From contig JAJDVS010000068.1 in NCBI GenBank assembly GCA_022825945.1, positions 1-64,000 on the forward strand: 64,000 bases of DNA, in the 5' to 3' direction. A model generated the notes under the pieces. That model had not been told where the DNA came from. It did not search any database and saw only the letters and a list, made by a program, of their open reading frames with translations. Below, piece by piece: positions 1 through 7,805 of the stretch. Position 1 is the first letter of the stretch. The number at the start of each line of letters is the position of its first letter. Made by a program: the position numbers and the translations under genes. Origin of the DNA: Pseudomonadales bacterium (GTDB lineage: Bacteria; Pseudomonadota; Gammaproteobacteria; Pseudomonadales; Pseudohongiellaceae).

Positions 1-12
1 AGTCAGAGCTTC

Positions 13-136
13 CCTGCGGCACATGGAAGTGCCGCCGAATTCGATGGCGTAAGCCATTGAATTCGGGAGCAAAACAAAACCACGCTTTTGTTTTGCGATA
101 ATGAAAAACTCCACGGATGGAGTTTTTCAGAGAATA
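13..136 (+). repeat. Four-hairpin repeat element, copy A
   Basis: Four perfect or near-perfect hairpins stand in a row. H1 is 16-22/29-35 (GCGGCAC, loop ATGGAA). H2 is 36-48/53-65, a 13-bp stem including one G-U pair, closed by a GTAA loop of the GNRA type. H3 is 69-79/86-96 (11 bp, loop CCACGC). H4 is 103-112/119-128 (10 bp, loop ACGGAT). A second, expanded copy lies at 25383-25586 in the same orientation. No reading frame is conserved between the copies. It could be a structured RNA, a mobile palindromic element or a DNA structure; the sequence alone does not decide. Confidence 0.8.
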
Positions 137-177
137 CCTAGGAGCCTGCGCGCAGCGAAGCGAAGGCGCGGAATGAC
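137..177. repeat. Composite fragment: MITE end plus half of a short palindromic repeat
   Basis: The stretch opens with CCTAGGAGCCTGCG, identical to the terminal sequence of the palindromic element at 6214-6382. It continues into GCGAAGCGAAGGCGCGGAATGAC, which resembles one arm of the GTCATTCTGCG-type palindromes found elsewhere in the window. It looks like a decayed or nested remnant lying between hairpin array A and the CoA-transferase gene. From 178 to 237 I see only the short leader of the following gene. Confidence 0.55.
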
Positions 178-237
178 CTCGGGTTGGCTGCCCGGTCGTG
201 TACACTTGCGGCTCATTCTTGACAGGCGACCGAATTC

Positions 238-1440
238 ATGGACTCCAGGCGGCCGGGGGCTCTCGCGGGCAAACTCGTCATCGACCTTTCCAGGGTGCTT
301 GGCGGGCCCTATTGCACCCAGATTCTTGCCGACCATGGCGCCAAGGTAATCAAGGTCGAGCCGCCCCGGGGCGACGAAACCCGGGATTGGGGACCGCCTT
401 TCCATGAAGGCGACGCCGCCTATTTCCTCAGCCTGAACCGCAACAAGCACTCGCTTGGGCTGGACTTGTCGATTCCCGCGGGAAGGGAAGTGCTGTTACG
501 TCTGTTGCGCGACGCCGATGTGCTGGTGGAAAACTTCAAGCCGGGCACCATGGAGCGCTGGGGGCTCGGATTCGAAGAAAGTCTCGGCAAGCGCTTTCCC
601 CGCCTGGTGCACTGCCGCATCAGCGGTTTCGGCTCGGATGGCCCCTGGGGCGGATTCCCCGGTTATGACGCCATCATCCAGGCCATGGCCGGCTGGTTCA
701 GCATCAATGGCGAGACCGAAAGCAGTCCCATCCGGCACGGGCTGGCCATGGTGGATATGGGCACCGGCCTGTACTGCGCCATTGCGATACTCATGGCGCT
801 CAGCGAAAGGGAGAACTCGGGCCGCGGGCAGTATCTCGACATGACCCTGTACGACTGCGCCGTGTCCCTGATGCACCCCCATATCGTCAACTACCAGTTG
901 TCCGGGGAGATTCCCGGACCCACTGGCAACGCCCATCCCAATATCAGTCCATACGACACTTTCCGCACCCGCACCACGGACATTTTCATCGGCGCCGGCA
1001 ACAACCGCGCCTTCGTCAAACTCTGCCGCGAACTCGGCCGCCCCGAACTCGCCGGCGATACCCGCTTCCGCGACAATATCGACCGGGTCAACAACCGCGA
1101 CGAACTCAAGGTGGAGATCGAGTCCTGCCTGATCCGCCTGGACGGCGAAGAGATCAGCGACCGCCTCGCCCGGGCCGGTCTCGCCGCGGGCCCGATCCAT
1201 AATACCGCCCAGGTGGTCGGGCATCCCCACACCCGGCATCGCCAGATGAACCTGGAGCGGGACTGGTACCGGATGACGGGCACCCCCATCAAGCTGTCCC
1301 GAACTCCCGGGGCCCTGCGCAGCCTGCCGCCGCGCTTCGGTGAGCATGGCCGGGAAATCCTCCGGGAATTCGAATTCGACGACGCCGCCATCGAAGATCT
1401 CGCCAAGACCGGCGCCCTGCTTTTCGAACGCCGCACCTGA
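238..1440 (+). CDS. CaiB/BaiF family CoA-transferase (class III)
   Basis: The 400-residue protein matches the usual length of family III CoA-transferases, which move CoA between carboxylic acids through an aspartyl-CoA intermediate in the cytoplasm. Visible family features are the N-terminal DLSRVLGGPYCTQILAD block (about residues 17-33), VENFKPGTMERWGLG (about 97-111), GFGSDGPWG, and MVDMGTGLY near residue 170, whose Asp fits the catalytic position. The substrate cannot be told from sequence; members include formyl-, succinyl-, carnitine- and bile-acid-CoA transferases. The gene stands alone, with a promoter-bearing gap before the TonB receptor downstream. The start at 238 is the first ATG giving the canonical N-terminus. 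Confidence 0.93.
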   Translation: MDSRRPGALAGKLVIDLSRVLGGPYCTQILADHGAKVIKVEPPRGDETRDWGPPFHEGDAAYFLSLNRNKHSLGLDLSIPAGREVLLRLLRDADVLVENFKPGTMERWGLGFEESLGKRFPRLVHCRISGFGSDGPWGGFPGYDAIIQAMAGWFSINGETESSPIRHGLAMVDMGTGLYCAIAILMALSERENSGRGQYLDMTLYDCAVSLMHPHIVNYQLSGEIPGPTGNAHPNISPYDTFRTRTTDIFIGAGNNRAFVKLCRELGRPELAGDTRFRDNIDRVNNRDELKVEIESCLIRLDGEEISDRLARAGLAAGPIHNTAQVVGHPHTRHRQMNLERDWYRMTGTPIKLSRTPGALRSLPPRFGEHGREILREFEFDDAAIEDLAKTGALLFERRT

Positions 1441-1469
1441 TCCGGTTTCGCGCCCGGGGCGTATGGGAT

Positions 1470-1497
1470 TTGCAGTTCAGGGAGTTGCGCCTATAAT
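1470..1497 (+). promoter_or_regulatory. Predicted sigma70 promoter of the TonB-dependent receptor gene
   Basis: TTGCAG (1470-1475), 16 bp, TATAAT (1492-1497). The -10 is a perfect consensus match and the -35 matches at 4 of 6 positions. It lies 65 bp upstream of the receptor ATG at 1563. An AGGGGAAGC-type ribosome binding site precedes that ATG. Confidence 0.7.
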
Positions 1498-1562
1498 CAG
1501 AGGCTTGGCACAACAAGACAAAACCGTCTACAAGCAGTACTCATGCCACCGAGGGGAAGCAA

Positions 1563-4500
1563 ATGAAAACCCGTATTACATTCCGTCGCAAGCACGGTGC
1601 CGTCGTGCTTGCCGCCACCGCCGCTTTTGCCCAACAGGCACTGGCCCAGCAGGAGAATATCGAAGAAGTCGTCGTCACCGGCTCGCGAATCGCCCGCGAC
1701 GCCAATCTGACGGGCGCCCTGCCGGTTCAGTCGCTCACGGCGGAAGACATTGCCGCTTCCGGCGAATTCTCGCTGTCGGATGTCGTCAACGACGTACCCG
1801 CCTTGCTGTCGTCCCTGACTCAGGAAAGTTCCGTGGACCGGGGCGCCGCCGGGGGTAACCGGCTCAATTTGCGTGGCCTGGGCCAGAACCGCACCCTTGT
1901 GCTGGTTGACGGTCGCCGCCATGTTGGGGGGGCGCAAGGATCCTCCGCGGTTGATATCGGCTCGATTCCCGCTGCGCTCGTTGAGCGGGTGGAAGTACTT
2001 ACCGGCGGCGCTTCGGCGGTGTATGGCGCCGACGCGGTTTCAGGGGTGGTCAACTTCATCCTGCGCGATGACTTTGAAGGGCTTGAAATCGATGCCCGCT
2101 ACGCCTCATCTGAGTATGGCGACGCCCAGCAGGGGGTCTTTTCCCTCGTCTATGGCGAAAACTTCGCCGATGGCCGCGGCAACATAACCTTCGCGGCCGA
2201 TGTGCGCCAGGACGCGGGTTTGAAAGTGAACGAACGCGGCGACGGTCTGTACGCCGGTTCCTCAAGCAACTGGCCTAATCCCGATCTGCGATTCCAGCAA
2301 GGCGACATCGGCCCGAATACGCCCAATTTCGCGACTTTCTACGACTATGCAACTACAGGGCTGTACCATTACGGTCTGAATATTCCCACTACAGCCAGCG
2401 ACTTCATAGCGGACTACACCGACGAGTTCGGAGTGGCGCCCAACCTTACTGCGGCCGAGACTGCGCTCATCGACCGTGCGGCGAACGCTTTTCCGCGAGC
2501 GGAAAGGCCGTTGAGCACTTTCGGACTGACCTCGGGCTACGGCAAAATAATCCCCGGCAACACATCCAACTTCAGCGGCTTCAGCGCCGAAACGCCCATC
2601 GATCTCAACGGTAACGGCATCCCGGATTGCCTCGATTCCTATACGGGCTTCAGTTCCTCTTTCTCCAGCCCGGAATCTCCGTTCGGCGTGATCGGCGGCT
2701 GCTGGACCATACAGGAAGACGGCACGGTCCTACCGGTTCGGGACGGCATCATAGCCAACAATGTGAACAGCTTCGGTGGAGACGGCTACGACGCGACCCA
2801 AGAAGGCCTGGACGATATCGTGCTGCCCGATGAAAAGATTTCGCTCAACCTTCTGGGACATTACGATCTGACCGATTCCGACACGGCCTTCCTTGAGCTA
2901 AAGTACGTGACCCAGGAAACCTCCGCCGAACTGCGCCCCACCTCGTTCTGGGACATTCTTCCCGGATCGTCCGATAACCCCTTCCTACCGGAATTCATTC
3001 GTGGCGTGGCGGAGCAAACCGGCGGCGTCGGCCTTACGGTGGATCCCTTGCATTTTGATTCCACCGGCACATACAAACGCGACACCTGGCGTGTGGTAGG
3101 CGGACTCGAAGGCGAGTTCGACAACGGCTGGCAGTATGAGACCAGTATCAATTATGGTCGTTACGACTATGAATTCACCCGCTTTGGAGATGTGATCCTC
3201 GACCGTTTCCTCGCAGCCTTCGACGCGGTCACCGATCCTGATACGGGCCAGCCCGCCTGCCGCGCCGATGTGTACCCCGATGCGCCAGCAACGAAAACGC
3301 CTTTCGACATTCCCCGCTGGAATCCCGGCTACTACTCGTACACGCCAGGGAGCGGCGACTGCGCACCGCTGAACCTGTGGGCCGGCAAGGACGGAGTGAG
3401 CCAGGAAGCCATGGATTTTGTGACTTACGACGCATGGAATGAACTTTCGATCGATCAGTTTGCGCTGTCGGGCACGGTGATCGGTGATAGCGCCGATTGG
3501 TTCGAGTTGCCCGGTGGACCGTTGGGCTTCGCCGCAGGCCTTGAATACCGCGAGGAATCTTCCGAAGCGAAGGTGGACCCATGGCAGCGCGGTGTGATTC
3601 CCCCGGGTTCGCCCTACCCCGCCGGCACGCTCATAAGCACTGTGCAAGGCAACAGTGGGAGCCTTCCAATGAATGGCTCGCTGGTGTTCGACCCCACGGT
3701 GATTCGTGACAACGAAACCGGCGAATACGATGCCACCGATGTCTTTGTCGAAGTTTCCCTTCCCATCCTGGCGAACCAGCCGGGCTTTGAGGAATTTACG
3801 GTCGACGTGGCCGCCCGGGCTTCGGATTATTCAACCATCGGCAACACCGAATCCTGGAAGCTGAATCTGATTTGGGCGCCGATCGAGGATATCTCCTTCC
3901 GCGGCGGCGTTTCCCAAGCGGTGAGGGCACCGAATATCACCGAGTTGTTCGGCCCCGTCGTCGGCACCACATCGCGACCGACAGACCCTTGCGACATCAA
4001 AACCATCGAGGGACTGCGGGATGATGGTTTCAATGACAAGGCCGAGGCAAGTCTGGCCAACTGCAGCGCGGAGTTTGATCGTATCGGTGTCATGTATACG
4101 GATGACGACGGCGGATACAACTGGACCGATCCACTGACAGCCCGTTTCTCGGGCCAGATCAGCGGCAACCGCGATCTGACAGAAGAAACCGCAGATACGA
4201 TAACCTACGGTTTCGTGTTCTCGCCCTCCTTCCTGCCGGGATTCACCCTGACACTGGACTACTGGGACATCACTATCGAGGACGCGATTTCGGAGGTCTC
4301 CGTCCAGAACATCGTCGATGGCTGCTATCAGAGCGCCACGCCCAACCAGGAATTCTGCGATCGGATCGAACGAAACCCGGACCCGAGATCTCTTCAGGCC
4401 GGCGGTTTCGTATTTTTCCGCCAATCCAGCACCAACTTCGCCAAGTTCGAAACCGATGGCTTCGACCTGACGGCTTCGTACAACTTCGATATCGGTGCCC

Positions 4501-4928
4501 ACGGCTTTGATATCTCGGTCACCGGCACCGAAGTAAAGTCGAATAACGATTTTACCAACCCGAACGACCTGACTGAGATAGACCCGGCGCTAGGCGAGTT
4601 GTACCTCCCGGAACTGGCGGGCAACATCTTCCTCGGCTGGACCTGGGGTGACCTCAGCGTCGGCTGGCAATCCCAGTATCTCGGCGAAATGTTGCCGGGT
4701 TCGCCCAGGATGGAAATCGAAACTTATCTCACCCAGTTCGGCCCCTCGGTGTTGATGGACGAAACCTGGATTCACGACATTAATGCTCGCTACGTCGTTA
4801 ATGAAGAGTTGACCGTGTACGGCGGCATCAATAACCTGACCCACACCGATCCCTTCATATCCGAGAATGCATATCCGGTAACACCGCGCGGCCGCATGAT
4901 CTTCCTTGGGGGAACATATCGTTTGTAA
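1563..4928 (+). CDS. TonB-dependent outer-membrane receptor (large, 1121 aa)
   Basis: An outer-membrane beta-barrel transporter powered by TonB. The signal peptide covers about residues 1-28 (basic start, hydrophobic core, ending ALAQ). A TonB-box-like segment EEVVVTGSRI follows at about 32-41. The plug domain includes LRGLGQNRTLVLVDGRR and the typical GASAVYGADAVSGVVNFI (about residues 145-165). The rest is barrel with long acidic Tyr/Asp-rich loops, which makes the protein larger than common siderophore receptors (650-800 aa). It ends GGTYRL rather than with the usual terminal aromatic residue. The substrate is unknown; large receptors of this VVVTGSRI class often handle peptides or glycans in marine and soil proteobacteria. 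The energising operon is at 48.7-54 kb. Confidence 0.95.
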   Translation: MKTRITFRRKHGAVVLAATAAFAQQALAQQENIEEVVVTGSRIARDANLTGALPVQSLTAEDIAASGEFSLSDVVNDVPALLSSLTQESSVDRGAAGGNRLNLRGLGQNRTLVLVDGRRHVGGAQGSSAVDIGSIPAALVERVEVLTGGASAVYGADAVSGVVNFILRDDFEGLEIDARYASSEYGDAQQGVFSLVYGENFADGRGNITFAADVRQDAGLKVNERGDGLYAGSSSNWPNPDLRFQQGDIGPNTPNFATFYDYATTGLYHYGLNIPTTASDFIADYTDEFGVAPNLTAAETALIDRAANAFPRAERPLSTFGLTSGYGKIIPGNTSNFSGFSAETPIDLNGNGIPDCLDSYTGFSSSFSSPESPFGVIGGCWTIQEDGTVLPVRDGIIANNVNSFGGDGYDATQEGLDDIVLPDEKISLNLLGHYDLTDSDTAFLELKYVTQETSAELRPTSFWDILPGSSDNPFLPEFIRGVAEQTGGVGLTVDPLHFDSTGTYKRDTWRVVGGLEGEFDNGWQYETSINYGRYDYEFTRFGDVILDRFLAAFDAVTDPDTGQPACRADVYPDAPATKTPFDIPRWNPGYYSYTPGSGDCAPLNLWAGKDGVSQEAMDFVTYDAWNELSIDQFALSGTVIGDSADWFELPGGPLGFAAGLEYREESSEAKVDPWQRGVIPPGSPYPAGTLISTVQGNSGSLPMNGSLVFDPTVIRDNETGEYDATDVFVEVSLPILANQPGFEEFTVDVAARASDYSTIGNTESWKLNLIWAPIEDISFRGGVSQAVRAPNITELFGPVVGTTSRPTDPCDIKTIEGLRDDGFNDKAEASLANCSAEFDRIGVMYTDDDGGYNWTDPLTARFSGQISGNRDLTEETADTITYGFVFSPSFLPGFTLTLDYWDITIEDAISEVSVQNIVDGCYQSATPNQEFCDRIERNPDPRSLQAGGFVFFRQSSTNFAKFETDGFDLTASYNFDIGAHGFDISVTGTEVKSNNDFTNPNDLTEIDPALGELYLPELAGNIFLGWTWGDLSVGWQSQYLGEMLPGSPRMEIETYLTQFGPSVLMDETWIHDINARYVVNEELTVYGGINNLTHTDPFISENAYPVTPRGRMIFLGGTYRL

Positions 4929-4988
4929 GTGCTGTAGCCCATGGCGCCGGCGGGGCCGGCGCCGGAAGCGAGACCCGGGAGCGGAGCC

Positions 4989-6218
4989 ATGTCCAGATTG
5001 TCCCGAACCAATGTGGAGAGACTCGTCTTCGCCTGCTTCCTCGCCGTGCCGATTCTTTTCGTTGTCGCCCAGGACTTCACCCCGAGCATATTCGAGCGCG
5101 ACGATGGGACGATTCCGCTCAACACCGAAGAACCGGGCTTCGATCTCTGGAGCCAGCTTCGCGACGGCGAGGACGATCCCGAGCGTGAGCCGGGGCCCTT
5201 GTATCCGGGCCGGCTCCACAGCATGGGCGTGCTTACCTTCTTCCAGTTGCCCGTGGCGATTACTCCCCGGGACCTGATCGCGGGCGAGGTCGACGTGGCC
5301 ATCATGGGCGCCGAGATCGACATGGGGGTCGGCTTTCGCGGCGCCGGACAGGGGCCCAGCGCCCTGCGCCACAGTTGGGGCCGGTTCGGCGGCGGCGACC
5401 TGCCCCACATGCACACCGGCATCGCCTGGAAGGATGAACTCGTTGCCGTGGATTACGGCGATGCGCCCATAGACCGCTTCAGCGTCGAACGCAGCATGCC
5501 CTACGTCCGCGCCATGGTGCGGGAAATCGCCGAAACCGGCGCGATTCCCATCGTCATCGGCGGCGATCATTCGCTGGAATATCCCGACGTGGCCGGCGTT
5601 GCCGATGTCTATGGCAAGGAGAACGTGGGCGTGATTCACTTCGACGCCCACTACGACGCCGCCGGCGACGGCTATTCCGGCCATCTCATCTCACACGCCC
5701 AGCCCATTTACCAACTGATCGAGGAGGGCCACATCCTCGGCCGGAACTATATCCAGGTGGGTCTGCGCGGCTACTGGCCCGGGCCGGAAGGATTCGAGTG
5801 GATGCGCGAGAACAACATGCGCTACCACACCATGGTGGAAATCGAGCGCGACGGCTGGCCCGCGGTGATGGAGCGCATCATTGCCGAGGCCAACGACGGC
5901 CCCGAGCATTTGTACGTGTCATTCGACATCGACGTGCTCGACCCGGCCTACACCCCCGGCACCGGCACGCCGGAACCCGCGGGCCTGACAACCCGGGAAG
6001 TCTTCCCCCTCGTGCGCGCCCTGTGCACCGAAAAGAATCTGGTGGGGTTCGAACTCGTCGAACTCAACCCACTGGTGGACCCGGGCTACACCACAGTGAT
6101 GAATTCCGGCCGTATCGTCCAGGAATGCCTCACTGGCATCGCCATGCGCAAGGCCGGCATCACCGACGGCGCCTACCTCAACCCCCTCACCGTCGACGAC
6201 GGCAGATCCGACCCCTAG
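4989..6218 (+). CDS. Agmatinase/ureohydrolase family protein with N-terminal signal-like segment
   Basis: Arginase-fold binuclear manganese hydrolase of about 409 aa. Metal-binding motifs are present: GGDHS, HFDAHYDA and SFDIDVLDPAYTPGTGTPEPAG. The last is typical of agmatinases, guanidinobutyrases and related enzymes that release urea from guanidino compounds. I chose the ATG at 4989 because GGGAGCGGAG sits just upstream; an upstream in-frame ATG (4941) has no such site. The protein then begins with a hydrophobic stretch (LVFACFLAVPILFVVAQ, about residues 11-27), unusual for these normally cytoplasmic enzymes, plus about 60 extra residues before the catalytic core. The TAG stop lies inside the end of the palindromic element that follows. 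The exact substrate is unknown. Confidence 0.88.
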   Translation: MSRLSRTNVERLVFACFLAVPILFVVAQDFTPSIFERDDGTIPLNTEEPGFDLWSQLRDGEDDPEREPGPLYPGRLHSMGVLTFFQLPVAITPRDLIAGEVDVAIMGAEIDMGVGFRGAGQGPSALRHSWGRFGGGDLPHMHTGIAWKDELVAVDYGDAPIDRFSVERSMPYVRAMVREIAETGAIPIVIGGDHSLEYPDVAGVADVYGKENVGVIHFDAHYDAAGDGYSGHLISHAQPIYQLIEEGHILGRNYIQVGLRGYWPGPEGFEWMRENNMRYHTMVEIERDGWPAVMERIIAEANDGPEHLYVSFDIDVLDPAYTPGTGTPEPAGLTTREVFPLVRALCTEKNLVGFELVELNPLVDPGYTTVMNSGRIVQECLTGIAMRKAGITDGAYLNPLTVDDGRSDP

Positions 6219-6382
6219 GAGCCTGCGCCGTAGGAATTCACGGCTGCAAATCCGCTCTCATCCACGCCCCTGGCCGTTCGATTTCGTTGCATATTCACCA
6301 ATATTCGCCTCAATCGACCGGCCAGGGGCGCGGCGATAGCGAATTTTCGCTTTCGCGAATTCCTACGGCGCAGGCTCCTAGG
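6214..6382. mobile_element. MITE-like palindromic element, copy 1 (about 169 bp)
   Basis: The ends are inverted repeats of about 26 bp, beginning CCTAGGAGCCTGCGCCG and followed by TAGGAATTC. A second inner inverted repeat (CGCCCCTGGCCG / CGGCCAGGGGCG) brackets an AT-richer centre, so the whole element can form one long hairpin. Copy 2 at 20941-21107 is nearly identical but in the opposite orientation. It encodes no transposase, so mobility would need a helper elsewhere. CTAG occurs at both outer borders and may be a target duplication. Confidence 0.75.
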
Positions 6383-6409
6383 ATTGAGTCAAAAAAACTG
6401 AAAAAGTGC

Positions 6410-6437
6410 TTGCATCTGCGTGATATGGTGTTATAGT
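6410..6437 (+). promoter_or_regulatory. Predicted promoter of the GntR-ABC operon
   Basis: TTGCAT (6410-6415), 16 bp, TATAGT (6432-6437), directly downstream of MITE copy 1. The -10 lies inside the inverted repeat at 6428-6449, so the first gene product could repress its own promoter. Confidence 0.6.
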
Positions 6438-6449
6438 CATGTATAACAC
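6428..6449. promoter_or_regulatory. Putative GntR/YtrA-type operator
   Basis: A perfect inverted repeat GTGTTATA - 6 bp - TATAACAC overlaps the -10 element and ends about a dozen bases before the regulator gene. Its symmetry and position fit an autoregulatory operator for the adjacent GntR protein. This is inference from placement. Confidence 0.6.
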
Positions 6450-6461
6450 TACAGCGGAGGC

Positions 6462-6839
6462 ATGACCTTGCAGGGGAACTGGAACAGCAGGGAACCGATT
6501 TACCGGCAGTTGCGGGACCGCGCCGCCGAGCGGATTCTCGATGGCGATTGGCCGGAAGGCGAGGCGGCGCCTTCGGTGCGCAAGATCGCCAATGATCTGC
6601 GCGTCAATCCGATTACGGTATCCCGGGCCTGGCAGATGCTGGTGGACGAACAACTGCTCGAGGTGCGGCGGGGGCTTGGCATGTATGTGGCCGCCGGCGC
6701 CAGGGAACGCCTGCGCGAAGCCGAACGAAAACGATTTCTGGAACGGGAGTGGCCGGCGATGATCAAGCGGATCGACCGCCTCGGGCTCAGGCTCGGGGAT
6801 TTGCCGCAAGCTTCCCGCTCCGGAAAAACCGAGGGGTAA
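6462..6839 (+). CDS. GntR family (YtrA subfamily) transcriptional regulator
   Basis: A short GntR protein of about 125 aa with an N-terminal winged helix (REPIYRQLRDRAAERILDGDW, APSVRKIANDLRVNPITVSRAW, EVRRGLGMYV) and only a short helical tail. That is the YtrA architecture, which normally controls an adjacent ABC transporter. Start choice: the ATG at 6462 is only 1 nt after GGAGG, whereas the in-frame TTG at 6468 has 7 nt spacing. The real start may therefore be 6468, costing two residues. It is followed 6 bp later by the ABC ATPase gene. The palindrome at 6428-6449 is the likely binding site. Confidence 0.92.
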   Translation: MTLQGNWNSREPIYRQLRDRAAERILDGDWPEGEAAPSVRKIANDLRVNPITVSRAWQMLVDEQLLEVRRGLGMYVAAGARERLREAERKRFLEREWPAMIKRIDRLGLRLGDLPQASRSGKTEG

Positions 6840-6845
6840 AGATTC

Positions 6846-7805
6846 ATGGAAAACAGCTTGCTGGATCGGCGGACGGCGCCTGGCGCCGCGGTCGGGGAGG
6901 GATTGGGAGAAGGGGGAAGGGAAAGCATCGTCAAGGCCCGGGGACTGCGCAAGTCCTATGGCAAGCTCAGGGCGCTTGACGGCGTGGAGTTGAACATTGC
7001 GACGGGCTCCATCAGCGGGCTGATTGGTCCCAATGGCGCCGGCAAGACCACGGCGCTCAAGGCCCTGCTCGGCCTGATCGACGTCCAGGGCGATCTCGAA
7101 GTCGCCGGCATGGACCCAAGGGCCGCGCGGCACCGCCTGATGGATGAGGTCTGCTTCATCGCCGACGTGGGCATTCTGCCGGGCTGGATGACGAGCCGGC
7201 AATTGCTCGACCATGTGGAGAAGGTGCATTTCCGCTTCGACCGGCGCCGGGCGGAAAAACTGCTGTCCACCACTGAAATTCCCGCGGACAAGCGCATCCG
7301 GAGCCTGTCCAAGGGCATGGTGACCCAGTTGCATCTTTCGGTGGTCATGGCCATCGACGCCAGCCTGCTCGTGCTCGACGAGCCCACCCTCGGCCTCGAC
7401 ATCATGTATCGCAAGACTTTTTACGACCGTCTGCTCAACGACTATTACGACGGCCGCCGCACCATTATCATCAGTACCCACCAGGTGGAGGAAATCGAAC
7501 ACCTGCTGACCCATCTGCTGTTCATCGACAAGGGCCGGATCGTGCTCGACCAGTCGCTGCAGGCAATGGCCGAACACTATGTGGAAGTCGCGGTGGACCC
7601 GGAACAGCGCGAAGCCGCCCGGCGGCTCGGGCCCATGCACAGCCGGGAGTTGCTCGGCCAGCTTGTATGCCTCTACGGCGGCGTGGCGAGACAGCAACTC
7701 GAAGCCCTGGGCGAAGTGCGAACGCCGGCGGTGGCCGACCTGTTCGTCGCCAGACTGACGGGGGAGAAGGGCAGACAGACGGAGGGAAACCAGAATGAAA
7801 ACTGA
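6846..7805 (+). CDS. ABC transporter ATP-binding protein
   Basis: ATPase subunit (319 aa) of an ABC-2-type exporter. Walker A is GPNGAGKTT (about residues 61-69), the signature is SLSKGM (a divergent LSGGQ), Walker B is LLVLDEPTLGLD, and the H-loop is STHQVEE. The first 25-30 residues are a Gly/Ala-rich leader not typical of the fold, so translation may start further in. After the nucleotide-binding domain comes a roughly 90-residue C-terminal extension. It sits between the YtrA-type regulator and the permease and overlaps the permease gene by 11 nt, which indicates coupling. The substrate is unknown; YtrA-linked systems are commonly tied to cell-envelope stress or antimicrobial compounds. 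Confidence 0.92.
   Translation: MENSLLDRRTAPGAAVGEGLGEGGRESIVKARGLRKSYGKLRALDGVELNIATGSISGLIGPNGAGKTTALKALLGLIDVQGDLEVAGMDPRAARHRLMDEVCFIADVGILPGWMTSRQLLDHVEKVHFRFDRRRAEKLLSTTEIPADKRIRSLSKGMVTQLHLSVVMAIDASLLVLDEPTLGLDIMYRKTFYDRLLNDYYDGRRTIIISTHQVEEIEHLLTHLLFIDKGRIVLDQSLQAMAEHYVEVAVDPEQREAARRLGPMHSRELLGQLVCLYGGVARQQLEALGEVRTPAVADLFVARLTGEKGRQTEGNQNEN

Noticed and set aside
5798-6436. Open frame overlapping the agmatinase 3' end and MITE copy 1
   Set aside because: It is out of frame with the agmatinase, consists partly of repeat sequence and has no family features.
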